A stretch of 64,000 nt of DNA from Bacteroidales bacterium (GTDB taxonomy: Bacteria > Bacteroidota > Bacteroidia > Bacteroidales > UBA932). The DNA lies in contig JAFRSW010000002.1 in assembly GCA_017427385.1 (NCBI GenBank), forward strand, positions 39,872-103,871. Reading direction: 5' to 3'. Below the pieces are notes generated by a model that did not search any database, was not told the DNA's origin, and saw nothing but the letters and a program-made list of their open reading frames with translations. This document shows positions 42,998 to 50,858 of the stretch, piece after piece (position 1 is the stretch's first letter; every line of letters starts with the position of its first letter). A program made the position numbers and the translations under genes.

Positions 42998-43963
42998 ATG
43001 GCAAATAAAATAATACGAGTCTTTGAAGGATTTGCTGGCTATGGCGGTGCTTCCTTTGGCTTGAAGCGCTCTGGCCTTAAATATAAAGTTGTCGGAATGT
43101 CAGAATATGATAGCTTCGCAAGCCAGCTGCTCAGCCAGAATTTCCCAGGTATAAAGAATTGGGGAGATATAACGAAAATAAACGCAGAAGATCTTCCGGA
43201 TTTTGATTTATTTACGGGCGGTTTTCCATGCCAGCCATTCTCTTCTGCCGGTTTACAACTCGGTGTTGACGACAAGTATGGACGTGGGACTCTCTTCTTT
43301 GATATTGCCAGAATATGTGATGTTAAGAAGCCTCAGTATATACTTCTGGAGAATGTTAAAGGCCTGACTCAGAAGAAATTTGCTTCTACCTTTGAAGGCA
43401 TCAAAGAGCGTCTGAAAAGGATTGGGTACGGAGATATTGCTTATGCCGTCCTCAATTCAAAGGATTATGGCATCCCACAGAATAGAGAAAGGCTTTGGAT
43501 GTTCGGCCGTCTTGGAGGACTTCCTGAAGGATTTGACATCGTGCCTCCAAAGATAGAGTTGACAAAGCGTTTCGGCGATTTCCTGGACGCAAATCCGCCG
43601 AAGGAATTGTACCTCTCTGAAAAACAGATTGAACACTTGAAAGAAAAGCATCACATCGACAGCTTTGTCGTAGATGAACCGCTTTGCTTTGACGTTTATA
43701 ACAAGAAAATCAGAAAGGATGCTCTCTGCATAACTATTACACAGCCTGAGCACAACAGCCTTCGTGTAATCGAAGTTCCCAGAAAAGGCAAAGAGATTGT
43801 CCGTAAGATGTCCATTGATGAGCAATTCCGTTTCATGGGTTTCGAAGATGGTGAGCTTGACTATTCCGGGCAGTCCTACTCTCAGATGTCTAAACGTGCC
43901 GGTAATGGTTGGGACGTCAATCTTGTTGGAATACTAATTAAACACATATTCAGCCAGTTATGA
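42998..43963 (+). CDS. DNA (cytosine-5) methyltransferase
   Basis: I start it at ATG 42998, giving IIRVFEGFAGYGGASFGLK (motif I, AdoMet binding) at the N-terminus; TAACTTTG at 42966-42973 is the promoter element. The catalytic Cys is in GGFPCQPFSSAG (about residue 79). Motif VI appears as LLENVKGL and motif VIII as NRERLWMFG. The variable target-recognition region is short (about 190-270). Length is 321 residues. It overlaps the McrB-like gene by 4 bp, so modification and restriction genes are coupled. Confidence 0.95.
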   Translation: MANKIIRVFEGFAGYGGASFGLKRSGLKYKVVGMSEYDSFASQLLSQNFPGIKNWGDITKINAEDLPDFDLFTGGFPCQPFSSAGLQLGVDDKYGRGTLFFDIARICDVKKPQYILLENVKGLTQKKFASTFEGIKERLKRIGYGDIAYAVLNSKDYGIPQNRERLWMFGRLGGLPEGFDIVPPKIELTKRFGDFLDANPPKELYLSEKQIEHLKEKHHIDSFVVDEPLCFDVYNKKIRKDALCITITQPEHNSLRVIEVPRKGKEIVRKMSIDEQFRFMGFEDGELDYSGQSYSQMSKRAGNGWDVNLVGILIKHIFSQL

Positions 43964-45432
43964 TTATAGATTTAGGTTCATTCGCTTTTGGCTCAAGCCT
44001 TCAGAATGGCACGGGTACTCCTTCTTGGGGCACCGCTGTGGGCCAATCCAGACCCGAGTACAAGATTACTAGAGAGGGCGCAGATCGTCTCATTATGGGT
44101 ATGGTATATTGTTCGGTTCCTACCAAGTACGTGAAGATGCCTGTGGGGAAAGGGGGCAAGGTGCTCAGCGGAACGGAGACAGATGCATTCAAATTGGCAG
44201 CAGTATTTCACAAGGTCTATGTGAACAATGTCAAAATTGATTATCCATTCGTCCTCATTCTGGACAAAGAGGAATCTGAATCTCATCCCGGACGCCTGAG
44301 TATCCGGTATTCTGACAAGATCATTTACCAAGATGGCGAGGGATTCTACGGAAATGCCACCTTCATCAAAAAGGTGCACGAGGCTTTTGGAATGAATGAA
44401 GAGGCTTGTTGGTTTGCTTATGACATCGATGTGAAGAAGCAGGACACGCTGCTTATCAGCATTGCTGTCGTTAATCCTAATGAAAAGGAGACATATCTAA
44501 ATTCAGAAGTCAGGAAGAAGAAATGGCAGCAGATTATTCCAGATCTGGATATTGAGCAATTAGGTGTTCAAACGGGAACTGGCGCCGTTTATAACCTCGA
44601 TTGTTCAGAATACATCAATCTGCTCAAAAACAAGCATAACCTTGTTCTGACCGGCGCTCCGGGAACAGGTAAAACTTGGCTATCAAAGGCCATTGCAAGC
44701 AAAATGGGCGCGGTCACCCAGTTCGTACAGTTCCACCCTTCTTACGACTACACCGATTTTGTTGAGGGACTGAGGCCGACACCTCCAGATGAAGATGGCT
44801 CAAATGCATCTACAGGTGTCTCGTTTGAACGCCTCGATGGTATCTTCAAAAAATTCTGTAAGGAAGCTTTGCTGTCCTTGCGCGATGAGGAAACGAAGAA
44901 TACTCCGTATGTATTCATCATCGACGAGATTAACCGCGGCGAGCTGTCCAAGATTTTCGGCGAGCTGTTTTTTGCAATCGATCCCGGCTATCGCGGCACC
45001 ATTGGACGTATCAGTACTCAGTACCAGACTCTGATTACAGATCCTGGCGACGTTTTCAAGAACGGGTTCTACGTCCCTAGCAACGTTTATATCCTCGGAA
45101 CCATGAATGACATTGACCGCAGTGTTGAATCCATGGATTTCGCCATCAGGAGACGTTTTGCATGGCGGGAAGTTACGGCAGAGCAGAGCGCAGACAATAT
45201 GAAGCTGAGTCCCGAACTGAAGGCAAAGATGAAAAAGGTCAACGATGCTATTCTTGATTGCGAGCTTACTTCTGCATACCATATTGGCGCGGCCTATTTC
45301 AAAGGATTTGAGGGCCCCGATTATGAGCCCCTCTGGGAGAACCATATCAAGGGTCTCGTAGAAGAGTACTTCCGTGGTAATCCTGATGGCCCCAACTACG
45401 TTGAGAAGATCCATAAGGCGCTTGTGGAATAG
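43960..45432 (+). CDS. McrB-like AAA+ GTPase restriction subunit
   Basis: A 490-residue protein. Residues 1-200 form an unknown, probably DNA-recognition, region. The AAA+ core has Walker A LTGAPGTGKTWLSKAI (about 232), Walker B VFIIDEINRGELSKIFGE (about 317) and the sensor-like GTMNDIDRSVESMDFAIRRR. The NRGELSKIFGEL segment and MNDIDRS are characteristic of McrB. It presumably powers DNA cleavage by the adjacent McrC-like nuclease subunit. The start overlaps the methyltransferase stop. In LlaJI-type systems, homologous subunits cut unmodified DNA rather than methylated DNA. Confidence 0.93.
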   Translation: MIIDLGSFAFGSSLQNGTGTPSWGTAVGQSRPEYKITREGADRLIMGMVYCSVPTKYVKMPVGKGGKVLSGTETDAFKLAAVFHKVYVNNVKIDYPFVLILDKEESESHPGRLSIRYSDKIIYQDGEGFYGNATFIKKVHEAFGMNEEACWFAYDIDVKKQDTLLISIAVVNPNEKETYLNSEVRKKKWQQIIPDLDIEQLGVQTGTGAVYNLDCSEYINLLKNKHNLVLTGAPGTGKTWLSKAIASKMGAVTQFVQFHPSYDYTDFVEGLRPTPPDEDGSNASTGVSFERLDGIFKKFCKEALLSLRDEETKNTPYVFIIDEINRGELSKIFGELFFAIDPGYRGTIGRISTQYQTLITDPGDVFKNGFYVPSNVYILGTMNDIDRSVESMDFAIRRRFAWREVTAEQSADNMKLSPELKAKMKKVNDAILDCELTSAYHIGAAYFKGFEGPDYEPLWENHIKGLVEEYFRGNPDGPNYVEKIHKALVE

Positions 45433-45437
45433 TAGCG

Positions 45438-46844
45438 ATGATTTATACCTCGGATAACAATACCGGCAGCTGCATCGTCGGAAGCGAAGACCTCGGGAAT
45501 CTCCAACGGATTGCCGGGCACCGGATATCAGACCTTATGTCAGAAGCCGGTAATGAGCTTTGGCTGTTTCCGAGGGAAAAAGACCGCTATGGTGATAAGA
45601 TTGAAAAGGGAACAATATTCACTCTTGATGATAACAGGCTGACCACCGGCAATATCATGGGTTTCATCGGTTGCGGCGGAACAGAAATAACTATTCACTC
45701 CAGGTTCTCCGCAAGTTACGAAGATGACTATTTCATGCAGTACTTACTGCAGAAGGTTTTTGCCATCAACATCTTCGATCTCAATCACAGACGTTCCAAT
45801 GAGAGTGCTCTGGATATGGCCGTATTGATGTTTCCGTACTTTCTTCAAAAAGCCTTATTGCAGGGATTGTATCGAGAGTATCGCCACATCGAATATAACG
45901 ATGACCGAGTGCGGGGAGCCATTGATTTCAACCGCCACATTAAGATGAATTACCCTTTCCGCAATGGAAAGGTCGCTTACACGACTAAAGAGTACCGCTA
46001 CGACAATTCTATCACCCAGCTGGTCCGCCATACAATAGAATATATCAAGACACTCAAGTCTGCATCGTACATCCTCTTTGCCAATGAAGATATCAAAGCT
46101 TATGTTCAAACTATCATTGATGCAACGCCTTCATACAGGAAAGGTGATTTGGCTAAAGTGATGGCTCAGAACGTCCGCCCTAAAATTCATCCATATTATT
46201 CTGAATACCGCTCGCTGCAACGGCTTTGCTTACAGATTCTCCGGCACGAGCGTATTAGTATGGGACGAGAATCCGAAAAAGTCCATGGCGTTCTGTTTGA
46301 TGGGGCCTGGCTTTGGGAAGAGTATATTGGCATCACTATGAAAAAAGCCCGCTTTGATCATTCGAAGAATAAAGAAAGGCAGGGCGGATTGCCAGTCTAC
46401 ATCAATCGCACAAGGGGGAAAATTTACCCGGACTATATTCATCCTCTCGTTGTTGCTGATGCGAAATACAAGCGTTACTACCGGCAGGTAGAAGATGCTG
46501 CTGAATTAGGAATTCCTCGTGAGGATCTGTATCAGATGATATCATATCTTCACCTCACAGATAGGAACATAGGCATCCTCATTTGCCCCAGAGATGATTT
46601 TGAAGTTGTAATTCCACTTGGTGAAATCAAACCCGTCACCAGTTGGAATCTGATGTATCACAGATTTGGCTCTCTCGAGGGTCGTGGTGGAGAGATACAT
46701 GTCATCAGCGTTAATATCCCGCAAGCTTGCCCGGATTACAAGTCTTTCTATGCCCGGATGGAGAGTATTGAATCCTCGCTGGAATGGAAGCTTAATAGAG
46801 TGATATCTGGAGAGGACGAAGTAAAGGAATTTTCGTATGCTTAG
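45438..46844 (+). CDS. McrC-like (LlaJI-type) nuclease subunit
   Basis: A 468-residue McrC-family protein. The N-terminal region contains FIGCGGTEITIHSRFS, expected for McrC. The C-terminal PD-(D/E)xK nuclease core shows KIYPDYIHPLVVADAKYK, with likely catalytic residues Asp331, Asp338 and Lys340 (approximate), followed by DLYQMISYLHLTD. It requires the McrB-like motor for cleavage. It starts 5 bp after the McrB-like gene. Its stop overlaps the next lipoprotein gene by 8 bp. Confidence 0.9.
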   Translation: MIYTSDNNTGSCIVGSEDLGNLQRIAGHRISDLMSEAGNELWLFPREKDRYGDKIEKGTIFTLDDNRLTTGNIMGFIGCGGTEITIHSRFSASYEDDYFMQYLLQKVFAINIFDLNHRRSNESALDMAVLMFPYFLQKALLQGLYREYRHIEYNDDRVRGAIDFNRHIKMNYPFRNGKVAYTTKEYRYDNSITQLVRHTIEYIKTLKSASYILFANEDIKAYVQTIIDATPSYRKGDLAKVMAQNVRPKIHPYYSEYRSLQRLCLQILRHERISMGRESEKVHGVLFDGAWLWEEYIGITMKKARFDHSKNKERQGGLPVYINRTRGKIYPDYIHPLVVADAKYKRYYRQVEDAAELGIPREDLYQMISYLHLTDRNIGILICPRDDFEVVIPLGEIKPVTSWNLMYHRFGSLEGRGGEIHVISVNIPQACPDYKSFYARMESIESSLEWKLNRVISGEDEVKEFSYA

Positions 46845-47475
46845 GGCGGCTCTTTATAGACGTATATGTTCTTTTGGGGCGCTTCTACTATCCCTCATGT
46901 GTTTTGTCTCATGTCGATGTAACCAGGTGTCTAAGAGAATCGAAAGCGACATCTTGGCCCCCAATGATGCGAACATAGAAGTTTCGGGGCTTGACACTCT
47001 TCCTAACAGCTTTGCCGACCGCTACGGGCAGGAAATTCATGGAAGAGTTGATAGTATTCCTACTCGGGGGAAAAAAGATGGAGTAGAGAGCTCTGACCAG
47101 AATAACCGGGTTACACTATCTGCCAATAATACGATAGAAAATGAGGTTTCTAAATCGTCTGAGAGTTTATCAGCAGAACCTCCCGCTCAAAAAGTACAGA
47201 CGCGAGTGACAGTGAGTGATTGGGAGCTGAAAGACAGGAAAGCGGTATCATTAGCCACCCCAGCTGCAGTTCCTGGTTCAAAAGGCATAGTTAAGATCCT
47301 GATAAAAGTTGACATTAAAGGAAAGGTTGTTTTTGCGGAAGTTGACCCTGCAAGTTCGTCGGTAAATGTGAAACTCAAAGAAAAAGCCAGAGAGGCTGCT
47401 AAGAAGAGTGTTTTCAACCAGTCCTCAAACGCAGCCCCCATACAAGATGGAACGATACTATACGAGTTCCTATAG
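46837..47475 (+). CDS. Lipoprotein with TonB-C-like domain
   Basis: The 212-residue protein has a lipoprotein signal (LMCFVSCRC). A disordered Ser/Asn-rich region runs to about residue 125. The C-terminal domain KGIVKILIKVDIKGKVVFAE...DGTILYEFL matches the end of Bacteroidota TonB-like proteins. There is no N-terminal transmembrane TonB anchor or Pro-rich stretch, so it is not a standard energy transducer. The start codon overlaps the McrC-like gene by 8 bp, which suggests co-translation with the restriction genes. Confidence 0.7.
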   Translation: MLRAALYRRICSFGALLLSLMCFVSCRCNQVSKRIESDILAPNDANIEVSGLDTLPNSFADRYGQEIHGRVDSIPTRGKKDGVESSDQNNRVTLSANNTIENEVSKSSESLSAEPPAQKVQTRVTVSDWELKDRKAVSLATPAAVPGSKGIVKILIKVDIKGKVVFAEVDPASSSVNVKLKEKAREAAKKSVFNQSSNAAPIQDGTILYEFL

Positions 47476-47517
47476 AATTTTGGGTTTCTGATGGAATAGC
47501 CTCAGTCCGACCTCCGA

Positions 47518-48204
47518 TTATTGAAACAAATCGCTGCGCTCTTGTTCCGCGGCCTGCAGCTCTGCAATTCTCCTCATGGTTTGTTCATATACTGTTCGAA
47601 CATATTCGGGCTGTATAATGTATATGAGATGAGCGATCTTGTCGGCCGAATAAAAATCGTAATCACTATAATGGCCAAAGCTACCTCTTTCATCAAAACC
47701 TATTGAGATGGAAGCCTTGCCTTTCCCATTTACAATGAAATCTGCCCACATCAAGCGTGGCTGAGGTTTAGGGTACGGTACACTGTACTTATAGATGGTG
47801 AAGTTGTTGTCAAAGGGTATCGGTTTTTTGAAATCAGTGATCTTATTCTTCTTTGCTACTTCGCTCCATTCCACAAATTTGTCATGAATCATTTTCATGG
47901 CATCAAGGAATCCGGCTTGACTATCTGGGTGAACGAAGAAAAACTCATTAGTTTCAAACTCGTATTTGACCTTTAGCATCAAAATTAGAGAGTCTGAAGA
48001 AGCTTCTTTTCTTGCGCGCAAATCTATTCCCGTATATGGACCATTATCTCCATCACATTCAAAAACATCAATCAAAATATCGCCTTTAAGAGAGCGTTCA
48101 TCAACATCTGCTTTGGCTGTCTGAACCTTTTTATTGATTGCTCCTTGAGCAAACATCGAAAATGAAACAAAGATTAATAAGAAAATGGATAAGAACTTTT
48201 TCAT
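47518..48204 (-). CDS. Secreted protein of unknown function
   Basis: A 228-residue protein with signal peptide (FVSFSMFAQG). I do not recognise a domain. It is AT-rich compared with the core genes, suggesting acquisition by transfer. A paired region FVEWSEVAKKNKITDF and Tyr-rich end VRTVYEQTMRRIAELQAAEQE are the only notable features. Convergent with the lipoprotein gene before it. Confidence 0.65.
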   Translation of the reverse strand: MKKFLSIFLLIFVSFSMFAQGAINKKVQTAKADVDERSLKGDILIDVFECDGDNGPYTGIDLRARKEASSDSLILMLKVKYEFETNEFFFVHPDSQAGFLDAMKMIHDKFVEWSEVAKKNKITDFKKPIPFDNNFTIYKYSVPYPKPQPRLMWADFIVNGKGKASISIGFDERGSFGHYSDYDFYSADKIAHLIYIIQPEYVRTVYEQTMRRIAELQAAEQERSDLFQ

Positions 48205-48264
48205 CTTGAGAAATGCAATTAATTAATGTAATAAAGTCTTTTAATTGTCCCTTCAAATTCTATA

Positions 48265-48696
48265 CTATAATTCTTCGAGCGAAGCAATTAATTGCTCAAT
48301 CGAGCCGACTACACATTCAAATAGTTTATACATAAGTTCAGGCTCCACCATCTCCGGAATATAGGCGATAACCCGTTTCCCGGCACCGGCCATCCAACCG
48401 GCCTCCGTGTGGGCGCTCCTTCCACAAGGCAGAACCAAAACGCACGTATCCGCCCACTCCATGGCCTCCAAATCAGCCGAAAACTGCATTTCCGCTTTCG
48501 GATGGTGCAATCCTTCGGAATACTCCTCGAAGCTCCAATTCGGGGCATTTTCATCAATGTCCGTCCAGCGGAATCCATTGCCGCCGTGAGGCGGATTCCG
48601 GAAGTCATAAACCTGATGTCCTTCTGCCCGGAGCCGTTTCACGACCTCGGGGTAATAGGGATTCCTCCAGCTGGAGGCTACATAAACTTTTGCCAC
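48265..48696 (-). CDS. Nucleoside 2-deoxyribosyltransferase-like protein
   Basis: A 143-residue Rossmann-like protein: KVYVASSWRNPYYPEVVKRL at the N-terminus, then HQVYDFRNPP, EWADTCVLVLPCGRSAHTEA and GWMAGAGKRVIAYIP. This is the fold and motif pattern of the nucleoside 2-deoxyribosyltransferase family, which exchanges bases between deoxynucleosides. The family also resembles some nucleotide-hydrolysing immune effectors (TIR-like), but that link is speculative here. It lies 32 bp downstream of the Mrr-like nuclease gene. Confidence 0.75.
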   Translation of the reverse strand: MAKVYVASSWRNPYYPEVVKRLRAEGHQVYDFRNPPHGGNGFRWTDIDENAPNWSFEEYSEGLHHPKAEMQFSADLEAMEWADTCVLVLPCGRSAHTEAGWMAGAGKRVIAYIPEMVEPELMYKLFECVVGSIEQLIASLEEL

Positions 48697-48728
48697 TTTT
48701 TTAATGCTTCAACAGAGAATCTAATAAC

Positions 48729-49565
48729 CTAGTACTTAGGCACATAACTTGTCTCGCCTTCTAAAGCATCCTGCAAAATAGCATCCACGAAGGCATCTGC
48801 CGCAAGGTTTATGGTTGTTTCCTGGACCTTGCTTTCGTATTCAAACTTCACTTCACGGATTCTAACCGGACCCCAGTAGCGGGATTCTACCCAGCCATCC
48901 TCAAAAGGAAAGATAATCTCTGTGCCCGGTTCAGGATTGTCCGGGAGCTGTTTCTCAAGTTCTTCAAGGGAGGATATGATCTTTCCCTTAGCGTTTCTGA
49001 TGAAACAATCCTTCGTCTCAATGGGGAGGTGAGTTGCCGCTTTCCAGTAATCCGCCTTGTCTAACTGGAAGCCCGCATAAAAACTACGTATCTTGTCCAG
49101 ATCGAAGTTATGCTCTTTAACCCATTCGTCATCAAAGAGGTAAAGAGTGTGACGGATATCGGCATGTACAATGGTTGTGATTGAGCCAATAACCTCATTC
49201 CATCCCGGTCGGCGCAACTCTTTTAGGGAAATGCCGTACTCGGCTGCATATTTCTTTGCACCTTCCTGAAAGCCCTTGCGAGAAACCACGATACCATTGA
49301 CATTGTTAAGGTCAGAGAGAACGCTGTGAAAATCCCGGACTTTACCGACCGGAACCAGTGAATCGTAGTTTTTGCACTCGATAGCTACGCGGTGCATATT
49401 GCCGGCAATCTCATATTCCCAGTACACATCTATCTGATGCTCGCACCCGGACTTGCCCTTTAGCTTCACATTGTGCTGAACAGTCGTTGGCTTGAGAACA
49501 TCATTATTCACAAGCTTTTGGTAAATCCGCTGGGTAAAGCGCTCATATTCTGTATTTGGGTTCAT
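48729..49565 (-). CDS. Mrr-like restriction endonuclease
   Basis: A 278-residue protein whose N-terminal half is a PD-(D/E)xK nuclease of the Mrr_cat type: HQIDVYWEYEIAGNMHRVAIECKNYDSLVPVGKVRDF with catalytic Asp, Glu and Lys (DVYW, ECK), then NGIVVSRKGFQEGAKKYAAEYGI, typical of this family. The C-terminal half (about 110-278) is unrecognised. It probably cuts modified or foreign DNA. Confidence 0.82.
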   Translation of the reverse strand: MNPNTEYERFTQRIYQKLVNNDVLKPTTVQHNVKLKGKSGCEHQIDVYWEYEIAGNMHRVAIECKNYDSLVPVGKVRDFHSVLSDLNNVNGIVVSRKGFQEGAKKYAAEYGISLKELRRPGWNEVIGSITTIVHADIRHTLYLFDDEWVKEHNFDLDKIRSFYAGFQLDKADYWKAATHLPIETKDCFIRNAKGKIISSLEELEKQLPDNPEPGTEIIFPFEDGWVESRYWGPVRIREVKFEYESKVQETTINLAADAFVDAILQDALEGETSYVPKY

Positions 49566-49587
49566 ACCGTGCCTTTTATACCTCGTA

Positions 49588-49617
49588 AAGTTACGCAGAA
49601 TTCTTTAAATTTGCATA
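49588..49617. repeat. 30-bp perfect direct repeat, left copy
   Basis: Contains the TAAATTTG promoter element and is identical to 55362-55391. It lies between the Mrr-like gene and a decayed HTH gene. Confidence 0.88.
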
Positions 49618-49621
49618 ATTT

Positions 49622-49654
49622 AAAACTCGTAGAAGCCATAGTATAATCATCTAG
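49622..49654 (+). pseudogene. Deletion scar of HARE-HTH gene
   Basis: AAACTCGTAGAAGCCATAGT matches the start of the intact gene at 51565 (one substitution), then joins directly to the end ATAATCATCTAG of that gene. About 170 bp between them are missing. The basic-protein gene follows 1 bp later, as after the intact copy. Confidence 0.8.
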
Positions 49655-49655
49655 C

Positions 49656-49853
49656 ATGCCCCCCAAACCCCACCCCAAAAAACTCCGCATAACGGAAAAG
49701 GATTTCCTTCTCGCCAATCGCCGGGCAGCGCGGGAGGAGGACATCGCGCTTCACGGGCGGCCGACTTCGTTCCGGAAGGCCCTGCATAAATCCAAGAAGA
49801 TCTACGACCGTAAGAGGCTCAAGAAGCAGCTCCTCGCTTCTATAAAGGAATAA
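49656..49853 (+). CDS. Small basic protein of unknown function
   Basis: A 65-residue, strongly basic protein (starts PPKPHPKKLRITEKDFLLAN, ends KKIYDRKRLKKQLLASIKE). No domain is recognised, but a truncated second copy preserving its first 24 codons occurs at 51773. A DNA- or RNA-binding role is plausible from charge only. Confidence 0.7.
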   Translation: MPPKPHPKKLRITEKDFLLANRRAAREEDIALHGRPTSFRKALHKSKKIYDRKRLKKQLLASIKE

Positions 49854-49875
49854 CTGTTTGTTTTAAAAATAATCC

Positions 49876-49905
49876 TTGCAATTCAAATAATTCTCCATAT
49901 ATTTG
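49876..49905 (+). promoter_or_regulatory. Strong promoter of small-peptide unit
   Basis: TTG at 49876-49878, exactly 19 bp, TATATTTG at 49898-49905. Confidence 0.85.
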
Positions 49906-49910
49906 CAAAA

Positions 49911-50057
49911 GCAACGGAAAAAAATGGTCGTCGAATTCGGCCAGCGTGTTTTAGAGCATATTAATTGGGTGCACCTTTTGATATGCTCTTATTTTATACA
50001 TTGGATTGCTAGGGTTGCTTCTCAAGAGAGCCTCGACAAACAATTTTTTTTCCGTCT
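49911..50057 (+). promoter_or_regulatory. Structured leader able to sequester downstream start codon
   Basis: Leader of about 147 nt between the promoter and the small ORF. Bases 49940-49953 can form 14 contiguous pairs (two G-U) with 50059-50072, covering part of the AUG. The competing hairpin 49953-49989 begins exactly where this pairing ends. Confidence 0.65.
49953..49996 (+). terminator. Terminator or attenuator hairpin in the leader
   Basis: AGAGCATAT (49953-49961) pairs perfectly with ATATGCTCT (49981-49989) and is followed by TATTTTAT. It could stop transcription early and leave a ~80-nt RNA. Confidence 0.7.
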
Positions 50058-50192
50058 ATGAAACACGTTGGCTTTGTCTTCATTGGCATCCTCATGCAAG
50101 GCGTGAGCGCCAAGGCCATTCGGGTTCGCTCCTACTGGAGACGCCGCAATGGCAGAAAAGAATTTGTCAGGGCACATTACCGGAAACGGTAA
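50058..50192 (+). CDS. 44-residue small basic peptide
   Basis: Starts MKHVGFVFIGILMQGVSAKA, a hydrophobic stretch, then continues IRVRSYWRRRNGRKEFVRA and HYRKR-stop, a highly cationic tail with the spaced pattern V-R-x-Y...G...V-x-x-H-x-R seen in some small exported proteins. A T-run and short gap precede the ATG; a plain Shine-Dalgarno is not visible. With its pairing leader it resembles type I toxin mRNAs, but no antisense RNA promoter is seen. It may also be a small exported peptide. Confidence 0.6.
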   Translation: MKHVGFVFIGILMQGVSAKAIRVRSYWRRRNGRKEFVRAHYRKR

Positions 50193-50258
50193 CTGATGTC
50201 TGGCTGGTTCAATTCTGAACTGGCACTATACCGCATCCGATGTTTGGAGCTTTGCTCC

Positions 50259-50294
50259 CGAAAGCCGTCTATTAAGGGCGGCTTTCGTTATTTT
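50259..50294 (+). terminator. Terminator after small-peptide unit
   Basis: CGAAAGCCG/CGGCTTTCG form a 9-bp stem (50259-50287) followed by TTATTTT. Bases 50193-50258 between the peptide gene and this stem show no gene. Confidence 0.8.
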
Positions 50295-50299
50295 CTTTA

Positions 50300-50307
50300 T
50301 ATCTTTG
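50300..50307 (+). promoter_or_regulatory. Promoter -7 element for lipocalin-like/outer-membrane gene pair
   Basis: TATCTTTG about 100 bp before the lipocalin-like lipoprotein gene. A very short frame MAQQTYP-stop lies just downstream, with nothing else recognised. Confidence 0.5.
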
Positions 50308-50409
50308 TAAAACTATGGCACAACAAACTTACCCTTGAGAGAACTGCAGGTTCCGCGCGCAATACGACAAGAAACACATCCAGAAAATTGGCTAGCCGCA
50401 TATACACTT

Positions 50410-50841
50410 ATGAAATCATTTATGAAGAATCTCTTAATTATAGCAGCACTGGTATTCTCGCTGGTGCCTATCTCGTCCTGTACAAAGGAGGATAACCCAG
50501 GTAAGTTCACCATTATTGGACCGTGGGGAATGGTCTCCGGAACCATCACAAGCAGTAACGGCACTACTAACCGATATGAACCCATGGGAGCAGGAACGTA
50601 CTATGAGTATATGGAGTTTAAAGTAGATGGTACCGTGATTCGCACATCTTTGCCCAGCAGAGAAATGAAATATGGCGTCTATACCTACAACGATGCCAGC
50701 AAATCTCTGTCATACAAGTTTGATGGCGATAAGTACTATCAGCCTGCTACCATCAATGTCATATCAGCCACAGAAATGAACATGACCACAGATTGGGGCT
50801 CTGTGGGAAGGATGACCCAGTACTTTGTGAAAGTCAAATAA
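50410..50841 (+). CDS. Lipocalin-like lipoprotein
   Basis: A 143-residue lipoprotein starting at ATG 50410 (lipobox VPISSCT). The beta-rich remainder (GPWGMVSGTITSSNGTT, YYEYMEFKVDGTVIRTSLP) is the general pattern of lipocalin-like/DUF5004-type Bacteroidota lipoproteins. Its function is unknown. An upstream frame start would add an unrelated segment and is not used. It is followed 17 bp later by an outer-membrane protein gene. Confidence 0.7.
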   Translation: MKSFMKNLLIIAALVFSLVPISSCTKEDNPGKFTIIGPWGMVSGTITSSNGTTNRYEPMGAGTYYEYMEFKVDGTVIRTSLPSREMKYGVYTYNDASKSLSYKFDGDKYYQPATINVISATEMNMTTDWGSVGRMTQYFVKVK

Positions 50842-50858
50842 CTGAACCTTACTACACC

